NCBI RefSeq assembly: GCF_016907545.1
Contig: NZ_JAFBCD010000001.1
Coordinates: 3,410,001 to 3,474,000, forward strand
Source: Paenarthrobacter ilicis
GTDB taxonomy: Bacteria > Actinomycetota > Actinomycetes > Actinomycetales > Micrococcaceae
Length of the DNA stretch: 64,000 nucleotides
Direction: 5' to 3'
A program made the translations under genes and the position numbers. A model generated the notes under the pieces. That model saw only the letters and a program-made list of their open reading frames with translations, did no database searches and was not told the DNA's origin. Position 1 is the stretch's first letter. Each line of letters opens with the position of its first letter. Shown in pieces: positions 33,879-42,976 of the stretch.

Positions 33879-34772
33879 TCACGGGGCTGCGGGGCTGGTT
33901 TCGCCTACGGTGAACTGCTCATCCCGGGCCAGCGGCTCAGGCTTGTACACCCACGCCACCAGCACCACGGAGATGATCATCAGCAGGAACCAGGCCAGCA
34001 ATTTGTCCATCGAGACGGCCTGCCAGCCATCCAACTGGTTCGGATAGAGCCACGCCCTCGACCAGGTCCCGATGTTCTCCGCAAACCAAATAAACAGAGC
34101 CACCAGCACGAAGGACACCACGATGGGCATACGGAATCGACGCCGGAACACCCGGAAATGCATCACGCACCGCCCGTAGACAAGCACGACGGCGGCCAGC
34201 AGCACCCAGCGCAGGTCAATGATGTAGTGGTGCGAGAAGAAGTTCACGTAGATCGCCCCCGCCACCAAAGCCGTGATCCAACGCCGTGGGTACCGGTCAA
34301 AGCGGAGGTCGAACAACCGGAACACCCGCACCATGTAGGAGCCAACCGCCGCGTACATGAAGCCGCTGAACAGGGGCACAGCACCGATGCGCAGGAAGCC
34401 CTCAGCCTCATAGGCCCAGGAGCCGACGTCCGTTTTGAACAGCTCCATCACTGTGCCCACCACATGGAACAGCAGGATCACGCGCAGTTCCCGCAGGGTT
34501 TCCAACCGGAAAACGATCATCAGGATTTGGATGACGACGGCAGCAAGGGTCAGGAAATCGTTGCGCGCCAGCCCCGCATCCTGGGGATACCAGAGCCTGG
34601 CACCAATGATCACCGCGAGCAACGCTGCGCCAAAGATGCAGGCCCACGCCTGCTTCAGCCCGAACACCACAAACTCGGTGAGCCCGGCCCGCATGCGCCC
34701 CGGCGAACGGTCAAGATAGCGGTGGGCGAGGGCGTCAATGGCCTGCTCCACCGAGGTCGGGTTACGCACCAT
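33879..34772 (-). CDS. DUF817 family membrane protein
   Basis: The 297-residue protein has about eight transmembrane helices and the DUF817 (YoaT-like) features VFGLKQAWACIFGA, LFHVVGTVMELFKTDVGSWAYEAEG and LFSGFMYAAVGSYMVRVFRLFDLRF. The function is unknown. The ATG at 34772 overlaps the MpaB-type gene stop by eleven bases; a GTG at 34808 is the alternative start. It is the last gene of a TetR-MpaB-DUF817 group. Confidence 0.85.
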   Translation of the reverse strand: MVRNPTSVEQAIDALAHRYLDRSPGRMRAGLTEFVVFGLKQAWACIFGAALLAVIIGARLWYPQDAGLARNDFLTLAAVVIQILMIVFRLETLRELRVILLFHVVGTVMELFKTDVGSWAYEAEGFLRIGAVPLFSGFMYAAVGSYMVRVFRLFDLRFDRYPRRWITALVAGAIYVNFFSHHYIIDLRWVLLAAVVLVYGRCVMHFRVFRRRFRMPIVVSFVLVALFIWFAENIGTWSRAWLYPNQLDGWQAVSMDKLLAWFLLMIISVVLVAWVYKPEPLARDEQFTVGETSPAAP

Positions 34773-35547
34773 GCGCCCCAGCGTCGAGCTGGCCCATGTA
34801 GTGGTCACGGGGCCACTGCCGGAGCTTCCGCGGCAACCGTGGGTACATCACGCCCAGCACTCTCATGGTCCTGCGGAACCGCCGTTCGCGGCGCGCACTC
34901 CATTCGAGGCCGAAGCCTTTGCGCACATGATCCGGCAGCAGGCCCGCCGTGAGGAAACGTGCAAGAGGCATTCCCAACCGCAGGAGCCACGGGCCCTTGG
35001 ACGGCCACAGGAGGTCGGCCGCCACTTTCCGGGCCTGCGCATCCGGAGCAAGCCCCGCCACCCGGGTGGTCCAATACTCCGTGAAGGCTGCCCTATCCGG
35101 CGGCCACAGTGACTCAGGAAGCTGCAATGCGGTCCCGATCCGCGCGTACTCGCGGTAGATACGGTCGGCAGCATCGTCGTCGAGCTCTCCGTGAACCTGC
35201 TGGTAAACGGTCACGGCAGTGTCGTAAAGGGTGGCCGCCACCCACAACTGCGAGCCGGCGTCGAAGGCGTTGTATCCCGGAGTGGCGGCGTCCGCTCCGC
35301 GGCGGACCGGAGCATGGGCCCGGTTGACGAAACGCCGGACCGCATTCAGCTGCTCCTCGGAACCGTAAATCACCGCATACACGTACGTCATGGTGGCGCG
35401 GAGCCTGTCCAGGGGCCGCTCTGCAAAATTGCTGTGTTCAGCTATGCCGTGACCCACCCGGGGATCGGCAATCTGGAGGAGAATGGCGCGGCCCGCGCCG
35501 GCCAGGAGGACACCCTCCGCACCGATGTCAGCCAGTCCGCGAACCAT
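34762..35547 (-). CDS. DUF2236 / MpaB-type oxygenase-like protein
   Basis: The 261-residue protein has the DUF2236 pattern: GRAILLQIADPRVGHGIAEHSNF near the N-terminus, then RLRATMTYVYAVIYGSEEQLNAVRRFVNRAHAPV, and NAFDAGSQLWVAATLYDTAV in the middle. MpaB and rubber oxygenase (latex clearing protein) belong to this group and use haem or metal through a conserved His. The substrate here is unknown. The gene lies 17 bases after the TetR stop and overlaps the DUF817 gene, which suggests one operon. Confidence 0.8.
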   Translation of the reverse strand: MVRGLADIGAEGVLLAGAGRAILLQIADPRVGHGIAEHSNFAERPLDRLRATMTYVYAVIYGSEEQLNAVRRFVNRAHAPVRRGADAATPGYNAFDAGSQLWVAATLYDTAVTVYQQVHGELDDDAADRIYREYARIGTALQLPESLWPPDRAAFTEYWTTRVAGLAPDAQARKVAADLLWPSKGPWLLRLGMPLARFLTAGLLPDHVRKGFGLEWSARRERRFRRTMRVLGVMYPRLPRKLRQWPRDHYMGQLDAGAHGA

Positions 35548-35564
35548 CTGAATACTGTATCGCC

Positions 35565-36326
35565 CTAGCCTTGGAGCCCCACCGTGCCCTGAAGAACGGC
35601 CAGCTGATGCTCAAAAAGCTCGTCTCGGGCGGTAAATGTATCAGCGCCGTACTGACCGAATACTTCAAAGCTGATGGCCCCGAACACCGACGTCCACACC
35701 AAGACACCCCGCGCCAATGCCGCGTCCGGCGCCTCGAGATTCATCCCGGCGCGAATGGCCGCCAGGTCTTCGGCCAACGCGGCAGGAATCACGACGGCGG
35801 GAGGCACCTCGGCGTTGAGCGCACCTGCGCGATAGGCGGCATCGAAGATACCGACCAAGCGAACAATGACCCGCGTTCCCGGAATGGTGGTGCGCTCCCC
35901 CGGCGCTTGATACCCAGGGACGGGGCTGCCAAACAGCAGGGCGTAACTGGCGGGTTCACGGCTGGCCCATGCCCGGACGGCATGGGCCAGGGCCCTGAAT
36001 TGCCCGGCAAAATCCTGCTCCGAAACCGCGCCTACGGCCACATCCACCTCATCACCAAGCTCGTTGTAGGCGTCGATGAGGAGGAGCGTGAGGAGTTCAT
36101 CGCGGTTCTCCACGTAGCGGTACACAGCGGAAGACACGACGCCGAGATCCCTCGCCACGGCGCGCAGGGACAGGGCGGCAGCGCCGTGGAGCGCCAAGTG
36201 CTCCCGGCCCAAACGGATGATGTCGGCGATTGTCTGCGTGCGGGCACGTTCACGCGGCGTTGGGGGCTTCACATTGGCGTTGGACTTGGCTGTGGCCAGG
36301 ACTACGGCGGACTCGGCAGACGTCAT
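35565..36326 (-). CDS. TetR-family regulator
   Basis: The 253-residue regulator has the TetR helix-turn-helix at about residues 30-75 (RTQTIADIIRLGREHLALHGAAALSLRAVARDLGVVSSAVYRYVENRDELLTLLL) and a C-terminal ligand/dimer domain of the WHG type (ASYALLFGSPVPGY). It heads a leftward operon with an MpaB-type and a DUF817 gene and is divergent from an NAD-dependent epimerase. Two identical operator-like palindromes flank the epimerase promoter between them, so it probably represses both directions. The start at 36326 (second Met) or 36332 cannot be separated. Confidence 0.85.
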   Translation of the reverse strand: MTSAESAVVLATAKSNANVKPPTPRERARTQTIADIIRLGREHLALHGAAALSLRAVARDLGVVSSAVYRYVENRDELLTLLLIDAYNELGDEVDVAVGAVSEQDFAGQFRALAHAVRAWASREPASYALLFGSPVPGYQAPGERTTIPGTRVIVRLVGIFDAAYRAGALNAEVPPAVVIPAALAEDLAAIRAGMNLEAPDAALARGVLVWTSVFGAISFEVFGQYGADTFTARDELFEHQLAVLQGTVGLQG

Positions 36327-36365
36327 GTCCATAGCATGCCATAAGCGAGAGCGCCGTCAACAAAA

Positions 36366-36380
36366 AAGAGCACTGCTCTT
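36366..36380. promoter_or_regulatory. TetR operator-like palindrome 1
   Basis: AAGAGCA-C-TGCTCTT is a perfect seven-base inverted repeat around one base. It overlaps the TTGACA -35 box of the epimerase promoter. Confidence 0.65.
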
Positions 36381-36407
36381 GACATGGGTTCCCGCGAGCG
36401 TCATTCT
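36379..36407 (+). promoter_or_regulatory. Promoter of the epimerase gene
   Basis: TTGACA at 36379-36384 and CATTCT at 36402-36407, separated by 17 bases, form a good vegetative promoter about 60 bases before the ATG. It is sandwiched between the two operator palindromes. Confidence 0.6.
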
Positions 36408-36414
36408 GAATTCA

Positions 36415-36429
36415 GAGAGCACTGCTCTT
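36415..36429. promoter_or_regulatory. TetR operator-like palindrome 2
   Basis: GAGAGCA-C-TGCTCTT repeats the core of site 1 (13 identical bases, AGAGCACTGCTCT) 49 bases downstream, near the expected transcription start. Binding at both sites would block the promoter fully. Confidence 0.65.
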
Positions 36430-36468
36430 GTTTTAGATTTCCAGACCATAAACCCCGAAGAAGGAATC

Positions 36469-37401
36469 ATGTACGTCGTCACCGGAGCAGGTCCCGTTGG
36501 ATACACCGTCGCTGAACAACTGGCAGAGCAAGGCCACCAGGTACGAATATTGACGCGCTCCGGCAGCGGCCCGGACCACCCCTTGGTGGAGCGCATGCGG
36601 GTAGATGCCTCCGATCCCCTGCGGTTGGCTGAGGCTGTGGCGGGTGCCGAAGCCGTTTTCCACTGCATCCACGGATCGGCCTACCGCGCAGCAGCCTGGG
36701 CAGCGGAACTCCCCCGGGCCGAGCACGTGGTGATGGATGCCGCGGCAGCTGCGGGCGCCGTCGTCGTTTTTCCCGAAAGTCTGTACTCTTACAGCGAGCC
36801 GGACCGGGTCATGACCGAGTCGAGTCCAAGGACGGCCAGCGGCGGTAAGCGCGGCATCCGCACCGCATTGCTCGCAGCCCGGCAGGCGCATGCGGCCAAC
36901 ACCGTGAGCGTTGTAGCCGGCGACTTCTTCGGACCGCGTGTGAAGATGGCGCATGCCGGCGAACGCATGGTGACCCCCATCCTGGCAGGCAAGACAGTGC
37001 AGTTCATCGGCTCAACCAAGCAGCCGCACTCCTTCACCTACGTCCCGGACCTCGCCGCTGCCATGATTGCGGCAGCGCGGAAACCCGCGTTGTGGAACAC
37101 CGTACTGCACGCCCCCACCGGTCGTGGCGTGACCCAGGCCGACATGGCTGCAGCGCACGCGGAGGCCGCCGGTGTTGCAGCGCCGAAGGTGAGCGCCGTG
37201 CCCGGATGGGTGCTGCGGGCGGCCGGGATCGTCTCCACGGACATGCGTGAGTTGGCCGAAATGCTGTACCAGTTTGAGCACCCGTTCGTGATGGATTCAT
37301 CGGAAAGCCAGCGACTCCTTGGCCTCCAACCGACTCCCCTCGCGGAAGCGGCAACGGCAACGATGACGTGGTGGCGTCAGGCCGCAAGGCAGGACACGTA
37401 G
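36469..37401 (+). CDS. NAD-dependent epimerase/dehydratase family protein
   Basis: The 310-residue protein starts with an atypical short-chain NAD(P) fold (MYVVTGAGPVGYTVAEQLAEQGHQVRILTRSG) and continues AVAGAEAVFHCIHG and VVVFPESLYSYSEPDR, as in the extended SDR/NmrA-like group. The catalytic YxxxK is not obvious, so it may be a redox sensor or an isomerase-like enzyme. The ATG at 36469 has AAGGA upstream. It is controlled from a promoter flanked by two palindromes, probably by the divergent TetR protein. Confidence 0.8.
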   Translation: MYVVTGAGPVGYTVAEQLAEQGHQVRILTRSGSGPDHPLVERMRVDASDPLRLAEAVAGAEAVFHCIHGSAYRAAAWAAELPRAEHVVMDAAAAAGAVVVFPESLYSYSEPDRVMTESSPRTASGGKRGIRTALLAARQAHAANTVSVVAGDFFGPRVKMAHAGERMVTPILAGKTVQFIGSTKQPHSFTYVPDLAAAMIAAARKPALWNTVLHAPTGRGVTQADMAAAHAEAAGVAAPKVSAVPGWVLRAAGIVSTDMRELAEMLYQFEHPFVMDSSESQRLLGLQPTPLAEAATATMTWWRQAARQDT

Positions 37402-37508
37402 GACCGCCACCCATCGGCGCTTCCCGCGGGTGGGATAAGTTCTTGTTGGGGTAACTTCGCCCCATTGCCGGTTTCCGGCACAGCCAAACAGGCACCAGGG
37501 GCAGCATC

Positions 37509-38318
37509 ATGGCAAATACCGCAGCATCAGGCTGGACATCGTTCTGGGAAAAGGGCGGATGGTGGCGCGCTCTGGTCCTGGCCGCAGGCTATCTGATCCT
37601 GTACAACCTGCTTTCACTCCCCTTGGGGCCACTGCTTGCCGGAATGCCGGACAGCAACGGGCCCGGAGCCATCTTTGTGGGGATCCTTCTTCCGATTCTG
37701 GTGGGATGCCTTCTCCTGGTGGCGTTCGGGTGGTCCATGGGGTGGCTGAAGGAACTGTTTGGCCGCCAACCTCTCCGCGGCAGCGGATGGATGTGGATCG
37801 CGATCGCGGTTGTCCTTGTGTTCAACATCCTGCGGATGGCCACCGTCGACTACAACGCCGCCGGCCTGGAAACAGTGGCAGCGTGGATGTTGTCGGGGCT
37901 CTTCATCGGCTTTGCTGAAGAGACGCTCACCCGTGGTTACGTCATCAAGCTCCTGCACCAAGCCCGCTACCGGGAAATCACAGTGGCGGCGATCTCTGGT
38001 GCAGTCTTCGCCGGTTTGCACGCCAGCAATCTGCTCTCCGGGCAGACGTTGATTGTGACAGCTTTCCAGCTGCTCTACACCTTTGCTTTCGGCATCTGCA
38101 TGTACCTGGCCTACAGGCTGACGGGCAGGCTGATAGTTCCGATCCTCCTCCACGCCAGCACGGACCCCAGCATCTTCCTGCAGAGCGCCCACTCCGTGGA
38201 TTCGCCGCTGGCTGCGTTCGCCGGATTGGGCAACATTGTGGTGATAGTGGTGGGGCTGGGATCGCTGTTCTTCATCCGGGGCAGGAGTGACGCCCCGGCC
38301 ACAGTACCGGCGACATAG
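37509..38318 (+). CDS. CPBP-family intramembrane glutamic protease
   Basis: The 269-residue protein has about eight membrane helices and the three CPBP (Rce1/Abi) motifs: FAEETLTRGYVI with the paired glutamates and Arg, FAGLHASNLL, and ILLHASTDPS with the conserved histidines. Members cleave peptides within membranes, or act in bacteriocin self-immunity or prenyl-protein processing. The target here is unknown. Confidence 0.85.
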   Translation: MANTAASGWTSFWEKGGWWRALVLAAGYLILYNLLSLPLGPLLAGMPDSNGPGAIFVGILLPILVGCLLLVAFGWSMGWLKELFGRQPLRGSGWMWIAIAVVLVFNILRMATVDYNAAGLETVAAWMLSGLFIGFAEETLTRGYVIKLLHQARYREITVAAISGAVFAGLHASNLLSGQTLIVTAFQLLYTFAFGICMYLAYRLTGRLIVPILLHASTDPSIFLQSAHSVDSPLAAFAGLGNIVVIVVGLGSLFFIRGRSDAPATVPAT

Positions 38319-38400
38319 GGCGCCACGGCTGGCATACTCAATTCCATCGCATAGCCGGTGCCAGGACCATTGCCGGGAGGGCTCGACGACGGGGGCTTAG

Positions 38401-40845
38401 GTGCCGGAGCAGAGGAACCACACGGGGGCGGACATCCAGCCAGAGGCGGCCGTCGGGCAGGGGCTGACCACCGCAGACGTTGCCGAACGGGTTGCCGCCG
38501 GTAAGACCAACGTGTTTGTCCAGGACACCAGCCGCAGCGTATGGAGCATTGTCCGCGCCAACGTGCTCACGCTGTTCAACGGAATCATCCTGGCCTGTTT
38601 CATTGTCCTCTTCGCGATCGGCCGCTGGCAGGACGCCCTGTTTGGTTTCAGCGCTATTGCCAACGCAGTGATTGGCAGCGTCCAGGAATACCGGGCCAAA
38701 CGTGCTTTGGACCGCCTGGCCCTCCTCAACGCACCGCATGCCAGGGTGTTGCGGGATGGGGCGGAAACGGACATAGCACTGGACGATGTGGTGCTGGACG
38801 ACGTCCTGGTCCTCCGGGCCGGGGACCAGGTGCCGGCCGACGGGGTCGTGCTGGCCTCGAGGGGCCTTCAAGTGGACGAGTCCATGCTCACCGGTGAGTC
38901 CGACGCCGTGGAAAAGGCGGAGGATGACCGTGTGCTGTCCGGCTCGGTGGTGGTTGCCGGCGAAGGAAGCGCCCTGGTGGACAAGGTGGGTGCGGATTCT
39001 TTTGCCAACTCCCTGGCCGCGGAAGCCAAACGCTTCTCCTTGGTTGCTTCAGAGCTGCGCTCCTCCATTGACCGGGTACTGAAGTGGGTCACCTGGTTTG
39101 TGGGTCCAGTGGCGTTGTTGGTTTTGAACGCGCAGATGATGGCCCAAGGCGGCTGGTCGGAGGCCGTGTCGAGTGGCTCGTGGAGGGATGCTGCCACCGC
39201 CACTATCGCGTCCGTCGTCGCCATGGTCCCCCTGGGACTAGTTCTCATGACCAGCATTACCTTCGCCGTGGGAGCCGTGAAGCTGGCCCGTCAGCAGGTG
39301 CTGGTGCAGGAGCTGCCCGCGGTGGAAGGCCTGGCGCGGGTGGACATCATCTGCCTGGACAAGACCGGGACACTCACCCAGGGCGACATCGTTTTTGATG
39401 CGGCACATCCCTTGACCACACGGTCCGGGTGGGAATCGGTGCTGGCGTGGTACGGCATCCAGAACGATGCGAATGCCACGGCCCGCAGCCTGGCGGGCCA
39501 CTTCCACGATCAACCGCTGGCGCCGCCCACGGACCGGGTTCCCTTCAACTCCGCTCGCAAGTGGAGCGCTGTGATGTTCGACGACGGGATGTGGATTCTG
39601 GGAGGCCCCGAGATGGTGTTCCCTGCGCAAAGTTCCCACACAGCGCAGCATTCCAACCCCGCCCGGCTGGAACTGGCCGCCAAAGCCGCGGAATTGGCAG
39701 CAACCGGCCGGCGTACGTTGGTTCTGGCCCACGGCACGCCCACCCATGATGAAACCGTCCCCACGGACGCAGCACCCGTGGCACTCCTGACTTTCAAGGA
39801 GAACATCCGTCCCGATGCATCGGAAACCCTCTCCTATTTCGCGGCACAGGATGTCGATGTCCGGATCATTTCCGGCGACAACCCCCAGACCGTGGCCGCG
39901 ATCGCCCGTGAAGTCGGCCTGGACGCGCCCCACGGCTTCGATGCACGCGAGCTGCCGGAAGATGACCAGCAATTCCTGGATGCCATCAACAACAACGTGG
40001 TTTTTGGCCGGGTGACTCCTGACCAGAAGAAGCGGATCGTGGTGGCCTTGAAGTCAGCCGGCCACACCGTAGCCATGACCGGAGACGGTGTGAACGACGC
40101 CTTGGCCATCAAGGAAGCCGACATCGGCGTGGCCATGAATTCCGGGGCGGCCGCCACCAAGGCGGTGGCACGGCTGGTGCTTCTGGACGGAAAGTTCTCC
40201 CATCTGCCCAGCGTGGTGGCGGAGGGTCGCCAGGTCATCGCCAACATTGAGCGCGTTTCCATGCTGTTCCTCACCAAGACCGCCTATGCCACGTTCCTGG
40301 CCATCGCGTTCGGGATCCTGCTTCTTCCCTTTCCGTTTCTTCCCCGGCAACTGTCCGTCACTGATGGCCTGACCATCGGCATCCCGGCGTTCTTCCTGGC
40401 CTTGCTGCCCAACGCGCAGCGCTATATTCCGGGTTTCCTCCGTCGGTCACTCACCTTCGCCGTTCCAGCAGGTGTTTCCGTGACGCTGGGCCTCGCTGCC
40501 TACGCCCGCCTGGCAGCGAACCTGCAGATTCCCGAAGCTGAGATACGGACGGGCTCCACGCTGATCCTGGCCATCATCGGCATTTGGATCCTGGTGGTGC
40601 TCTCGCGTCCGGTCACGCGTTTCAAGGGGATGGTGATCGGGGCCATGATGATCGGGCTGGTTCTGGTGTACTCGGTTCCTGTTGCCCGGAACTTCCTGCA
40701 ATTCACCGATCCGACGCTCCCCACAGCACTGCTGATCCTGGCCACGTCAGGGGCCTGCATAGGGCTGGTGGAGGTGGTGCGCTTTGTCCACCGGCGCGTC
40801 GCTTACAGGGACGCCCAAGAAGTGCTTCATCACCGCTCGAAGTAG
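38401..40845 (+). CDS. ctpE: CtpE-like cation-transporting P-type ATPase
   Basis: The 814-residue P-type ATPase has the phosphorylation site Asp320 in ICLDKTGTLTQGD, the actuator loop MLTGESD, the nucleotide-domain motifs, and the hinge TGDGVNDALAIKEADIGVAMNSGAAATKAVA. Its N-terminus (GLTTADVAERVAAGKTN...IVRANVLTLFNGI) and overall length resemble mycobacterial CtpE, a calcium-related pump, so calcium or another divalent cation is likely. The start is GTG at 38401. Its 3' end overlaps the convergent membrane-protein gene by 16 bases. Confidence 0.85.
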   Translation: MPEQRNHTGADIQPEAAVGQGLTTADVAERVAAGKTNVFVQDTSRSVWSIVRANVLTLFNGIILACFIVLFAIGRWQDALFGFSAIANAVIGSVQEYRAKRALDRLALLNAPHARVLRDGAETDIALDDVVLDDVLVLRAGDQVPADGVVLASRGLQVDESMLTGESDAVEKAEDDRVLSGSVVVAGEGSALVDKVGADSFANSLAAEAKRFSLVASELRSSIDRVLKWVTWFVGPVALLVLNAQMMAQGGWSEAVSSGSWRDAATATIASVVAMVPLGLVLMTSITFAVGAVKLARQQVLVQELPAVEGLARVDIICLDKTGTLTQGDIVFDAAHPLTTRSGWESVLAWYGIQNDANATARSLAGHFHDQPLAPPTDRVPFNSARKWSAVMFDDGMWILGGPEMVFPAQSSHTAQHSNPARLELAAKAAELAATGRRTLVLAHGTPTHDETVPTDAAPVALLTFKENIRPDASETLSYFAAQDVDVRIISGDNPQTVAAIAREVGLDAPHGFDARELPEDDQQFLDAINNNVVFGRVTPDQKKRIVVALKSAGHTVAMTGDGVNDALAIKEADIGVAMNSGAAATKAVARLVLLDGKFSHLPSVVAEGRQVIANIERVSMLFLTKTAYATFLAIAFGILLLPFPFLPRQLSVTDGLTIGIPAFFLALLPNAQRYIPGFLRRSLTFAVPAGVSVTLGLAAYARLAANLQIPEAEIRTGSTLILAIIGIWILVVLSRPVTRFKGMVIGAMMIGLVLVYSVPVARNFLQFTDPTLPTALLILATSGACIGLVEVVRFVHRRVAYRDAQEVLHHRSK

Positions 40846-41237
40846 CGCCGTCCGCGTCCTGTCCACAGCGGCACCACCACGGCAAAACTGGCTATGGACT
40901 GGCTGATCACAGCGGACCAGTCACCATCTGCTGCAACCAGAAGGTCCAGCACGGCGAACGCCAGGCCCAGAAGCATGACCGCCGTTGCTCCCTGGCGGGC
41001 GGCGCTGCTTCCGCGCGCCACCCCGGATGCCAACCCGATGACCAGAAGGCCAAACAACACCATGCCGGCACCAAGCAGGGTGATGGGCAACGTGACGCCT
41101 TGGGACTGCGCATCCGGGGCGTACCGCAGGAAAATAGTGAGGATCCCCAGGAGAATCTGGGTGATGCCGGCCATGTACATCAGCACCACCGCAAATGTCA
41201 CCGTACCGGGCCGCTGTGAGCGCTCCCCCGTCATCAT
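40830..41237 (-). CDS. Small four-helix membrane protein
   Basis: The 135-residue protein has four hydrophobic segments (about 14-34, 46-66, 76-96 and 102-122), opening TVTFAVVLMYMAGITQILLGILTIF, as in DUF7144-like actinobacterial membrane proteins. GGGGA upstream supports a start at 41237 (MM; the second Met at 41234 is equally possible); the frame open to 41327 was rejected. Its 3' end overlaps the end of the P-type ATPase gene by 16 bases on the opposite strand. Function unknown. Confidence 0.65.
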   Translation of the reverse strand: MMTGERSQRPGTVTFAVVLMYMAGITQILLGILTIFLRYAPDAQSQGVTLPITLLGAGMVLFGLLVIGLASGVARGSSAARQGATAVMLLGLAFAVLDLLVAADGDWSAVISQSIASFAVVVPLWTGRGRRYFER

Positions 41238-41375
41238 GGCGTGATCCCCGTCATGGTCCGAGCATAGACGAGGCATACTCCACTCCAACCCGGAGTTACA
41301 GCTTTTGTCACATAATTTACCGCTCATTCACGTCGCTCTTGAATCCAGTCAACCCGGCGTTCCTAGGGTCTGAAC

Positions 41376-42965
41376 ATGGAAAAAATCTCCCGCAGATCCC
41401 TCATCTCAGCCGGCCTCGGTGCTGGAATCGTCGCCGGCGTGGCCGCCCTGCCGCAGACCGCCGTCGCGGTTTCAACAGCGGACGACGCCGGTCTCCGCAC
41501 CGATCCGTTTACGCTGGGCATCGCGTCGGGCGAACCATGGCCGGACGGCTTTGTCATCTGGACCAGGCTGGCGATGAACCCCGTGGCCGGGGACGGCCTG
41601 GGGAGCATGCCGTCCCGCAACGTTGCCGTCGCGTGGGAAGTTGCCGAAGACCCGGCCATGCGCAGGGTAGTAGCCCGCGGCGTCGAACATGCCAGGATCG
41701 AAAGCGCCCACTCCGTGCACGTCGAGCTGAAGGGCCTGCGGCCGGGCCGCGAATACTTCTACCGTTTCCGCACCGGACGCCACCTCAGCGAGGTCGGCCG
41801 CACGCTGACGGCCCCGGCACCAGGCGAAACTCCCACCGCGTTGGCCATGGCGTTCGCCAGCTGCGCCCAGTACGAGCACGGCTACTTCACTGCTTACAAG
41901 CGGCTGGCAGAGGACCACCCGGACCTGGTGCTGCACCTCGGCGACTACCTCTACGAGTACAAAAAGGACAGCTACGTGATCGGCGGCGGCAACCCCCGTG
42001 ATCATGAGGGCCCGGAGACAGTCAGTCTCGCGGGTTACCGCCAGCGGCACGCCCAATACAAGGCCGACGCCGATCTGCAGGCTGCGCACGCAATCGCGCC
42101 CTGGCTGGTGGTGTGGGATGACCACGAGGTGGACAACAACTGGGCAGACGACATTCCGGAGAACAGCGATGCGGGCCAGCTGAACGACACCACTGAGCAC
42201 TTCCGGCAGCGCCGCGCAGCAGCGTTCCAGGCGTACTACGAGAACATGCCACTGCGCCCGTCATCGGTCCCGGCAGGCTTCGACATGAAGATTTACCGCA
42301 CCATCCAGTGGGGCCAGCTGGCAAACTTCCACATGATGGACACCCGCCAGTACCGGGACGATCAGCTCGCCGGCGACGGCTGGCGGAAGAACGTCGCCGA
42401 ACGCTTGGACGAGAACCGCACCATCACCGGCGCCGAGCAGGAAAAGTGGTTGCTGGACGGTTTCCGGAACTCCACGCAGCGCTGGGACATCCTGGGCCAG
42501 CAGGTCTTCTTCGCCGAGCGGGACCGTGACAAGGCACCGGACATCGACGACGTCTCCATGGATGGCTGGGACGGTTACGCCGCGTCCCGCCGCCGCATCA
42601 CCCAGGGGTGGGTGGACGCCAAGGTGCGCAACGCCGTCGTGCTGACCGGCGACGTACACCGCCACTGGGCCACCGACCTCAAAGTGGACTACAAGGACCC
42701 GGCGTCACCAGTGGTTGGGTCGGAACTGGTGTGCTCGTCGATCACCTCCACCGGAGATGGAAACGGCTCCACTACAGATCCCACCATGGCGTGGAACCCG
42801 CACCTGAAGTTCTACAACGACAACCGCGGCTACGTGAACACGCGCATCACCAAGGACGCCATGGCCGCGGACTTCCGCGTGCTGGACTACGTCACCACTC
42901 CGGGCGCTCCGGCCAGCACCAGGAAGTCGTTCACCATCAAGGACGGTGTACCGGGCCTCGCCTGA
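41376..42965 (+). CDS. phoD: PhoD-family alkaline phosphatase/phosphodiesterase
   Basis: The 529-residue secreted enzyme hydrolyses phosphate esters using calcium and iron. It has a twin-arginine signal (KISRRSLISAG, then a hydrophobic core and PQTAVA). PhoD features follow: TDPFTLGIASGEPWPDGFVIWTRLA, the metal-binding FASCAQYEHG, HLGDYLYEY, VVWDDHEVDNNW and LTGDVHRHWA. The length fits the family. It is monocistronic and converges on the GMC oxidoreductase gene. Confidence 0.93.
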   Translation: MEKISRRSLISAGLGAGIVAGVAALPQTAVAVSTADDAGLRTDPFTLGIASGEPWPDGFVIWTRLAMNPVAGDGLGSMPSRNVAVAWEVAEDPAMRRVVARGVEHARIESAHSVHVELKGLRPGREYFYRFRTGRHLSEVGRTLTAPAPGETPTALAMAFASCAQYEHGYFTAYKRLAEDHPDLVLHLGDYLYEYKKDSYVIGGGNPRDHEGPETVSLAGYRQRHAQYKADADLQAAHAIAPWLVVWDDHEVDNNWADDIPENSDAGQLNDTTEHFRQRRAAAFQAYYENMPLRPSSVPAGFDMKIYRTIQWGQLANFHMMDTRQYRDDQLAGDGWRKNVAERLDENRTITGAEQEKWLLDGFRNSTQRWDILGQQVFFAERDRDKAPDIDDVSMDGWDGYAASRRRITQGWVDAKVRNAVVLTGDVHRHWATDLKVDYKDPASPVVGSELVCSSITSTGDGNGSTTDPTMAWNPHLKFYNDNRGYVNTRITKDAMAADFRVLDYVTTPGAPASTRKSFTIKDGVPGLA

Positions 42966-42976
42966 CCCAGCCAGGG

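Noticed and set aside
37407..37433. CCACCC/GGGTGG hairpin before the CPBP protease gene
   Set aside because: Only six pairs around a 15-base loop and no T-tract; too weak to call a terminator.
41237..41375. Pho-box-like CTCATTCACG word upstream of phoD
   Set aside because: Only one unit was seen, whereas PhoP boxes need repeated units, so the match is not convincing.
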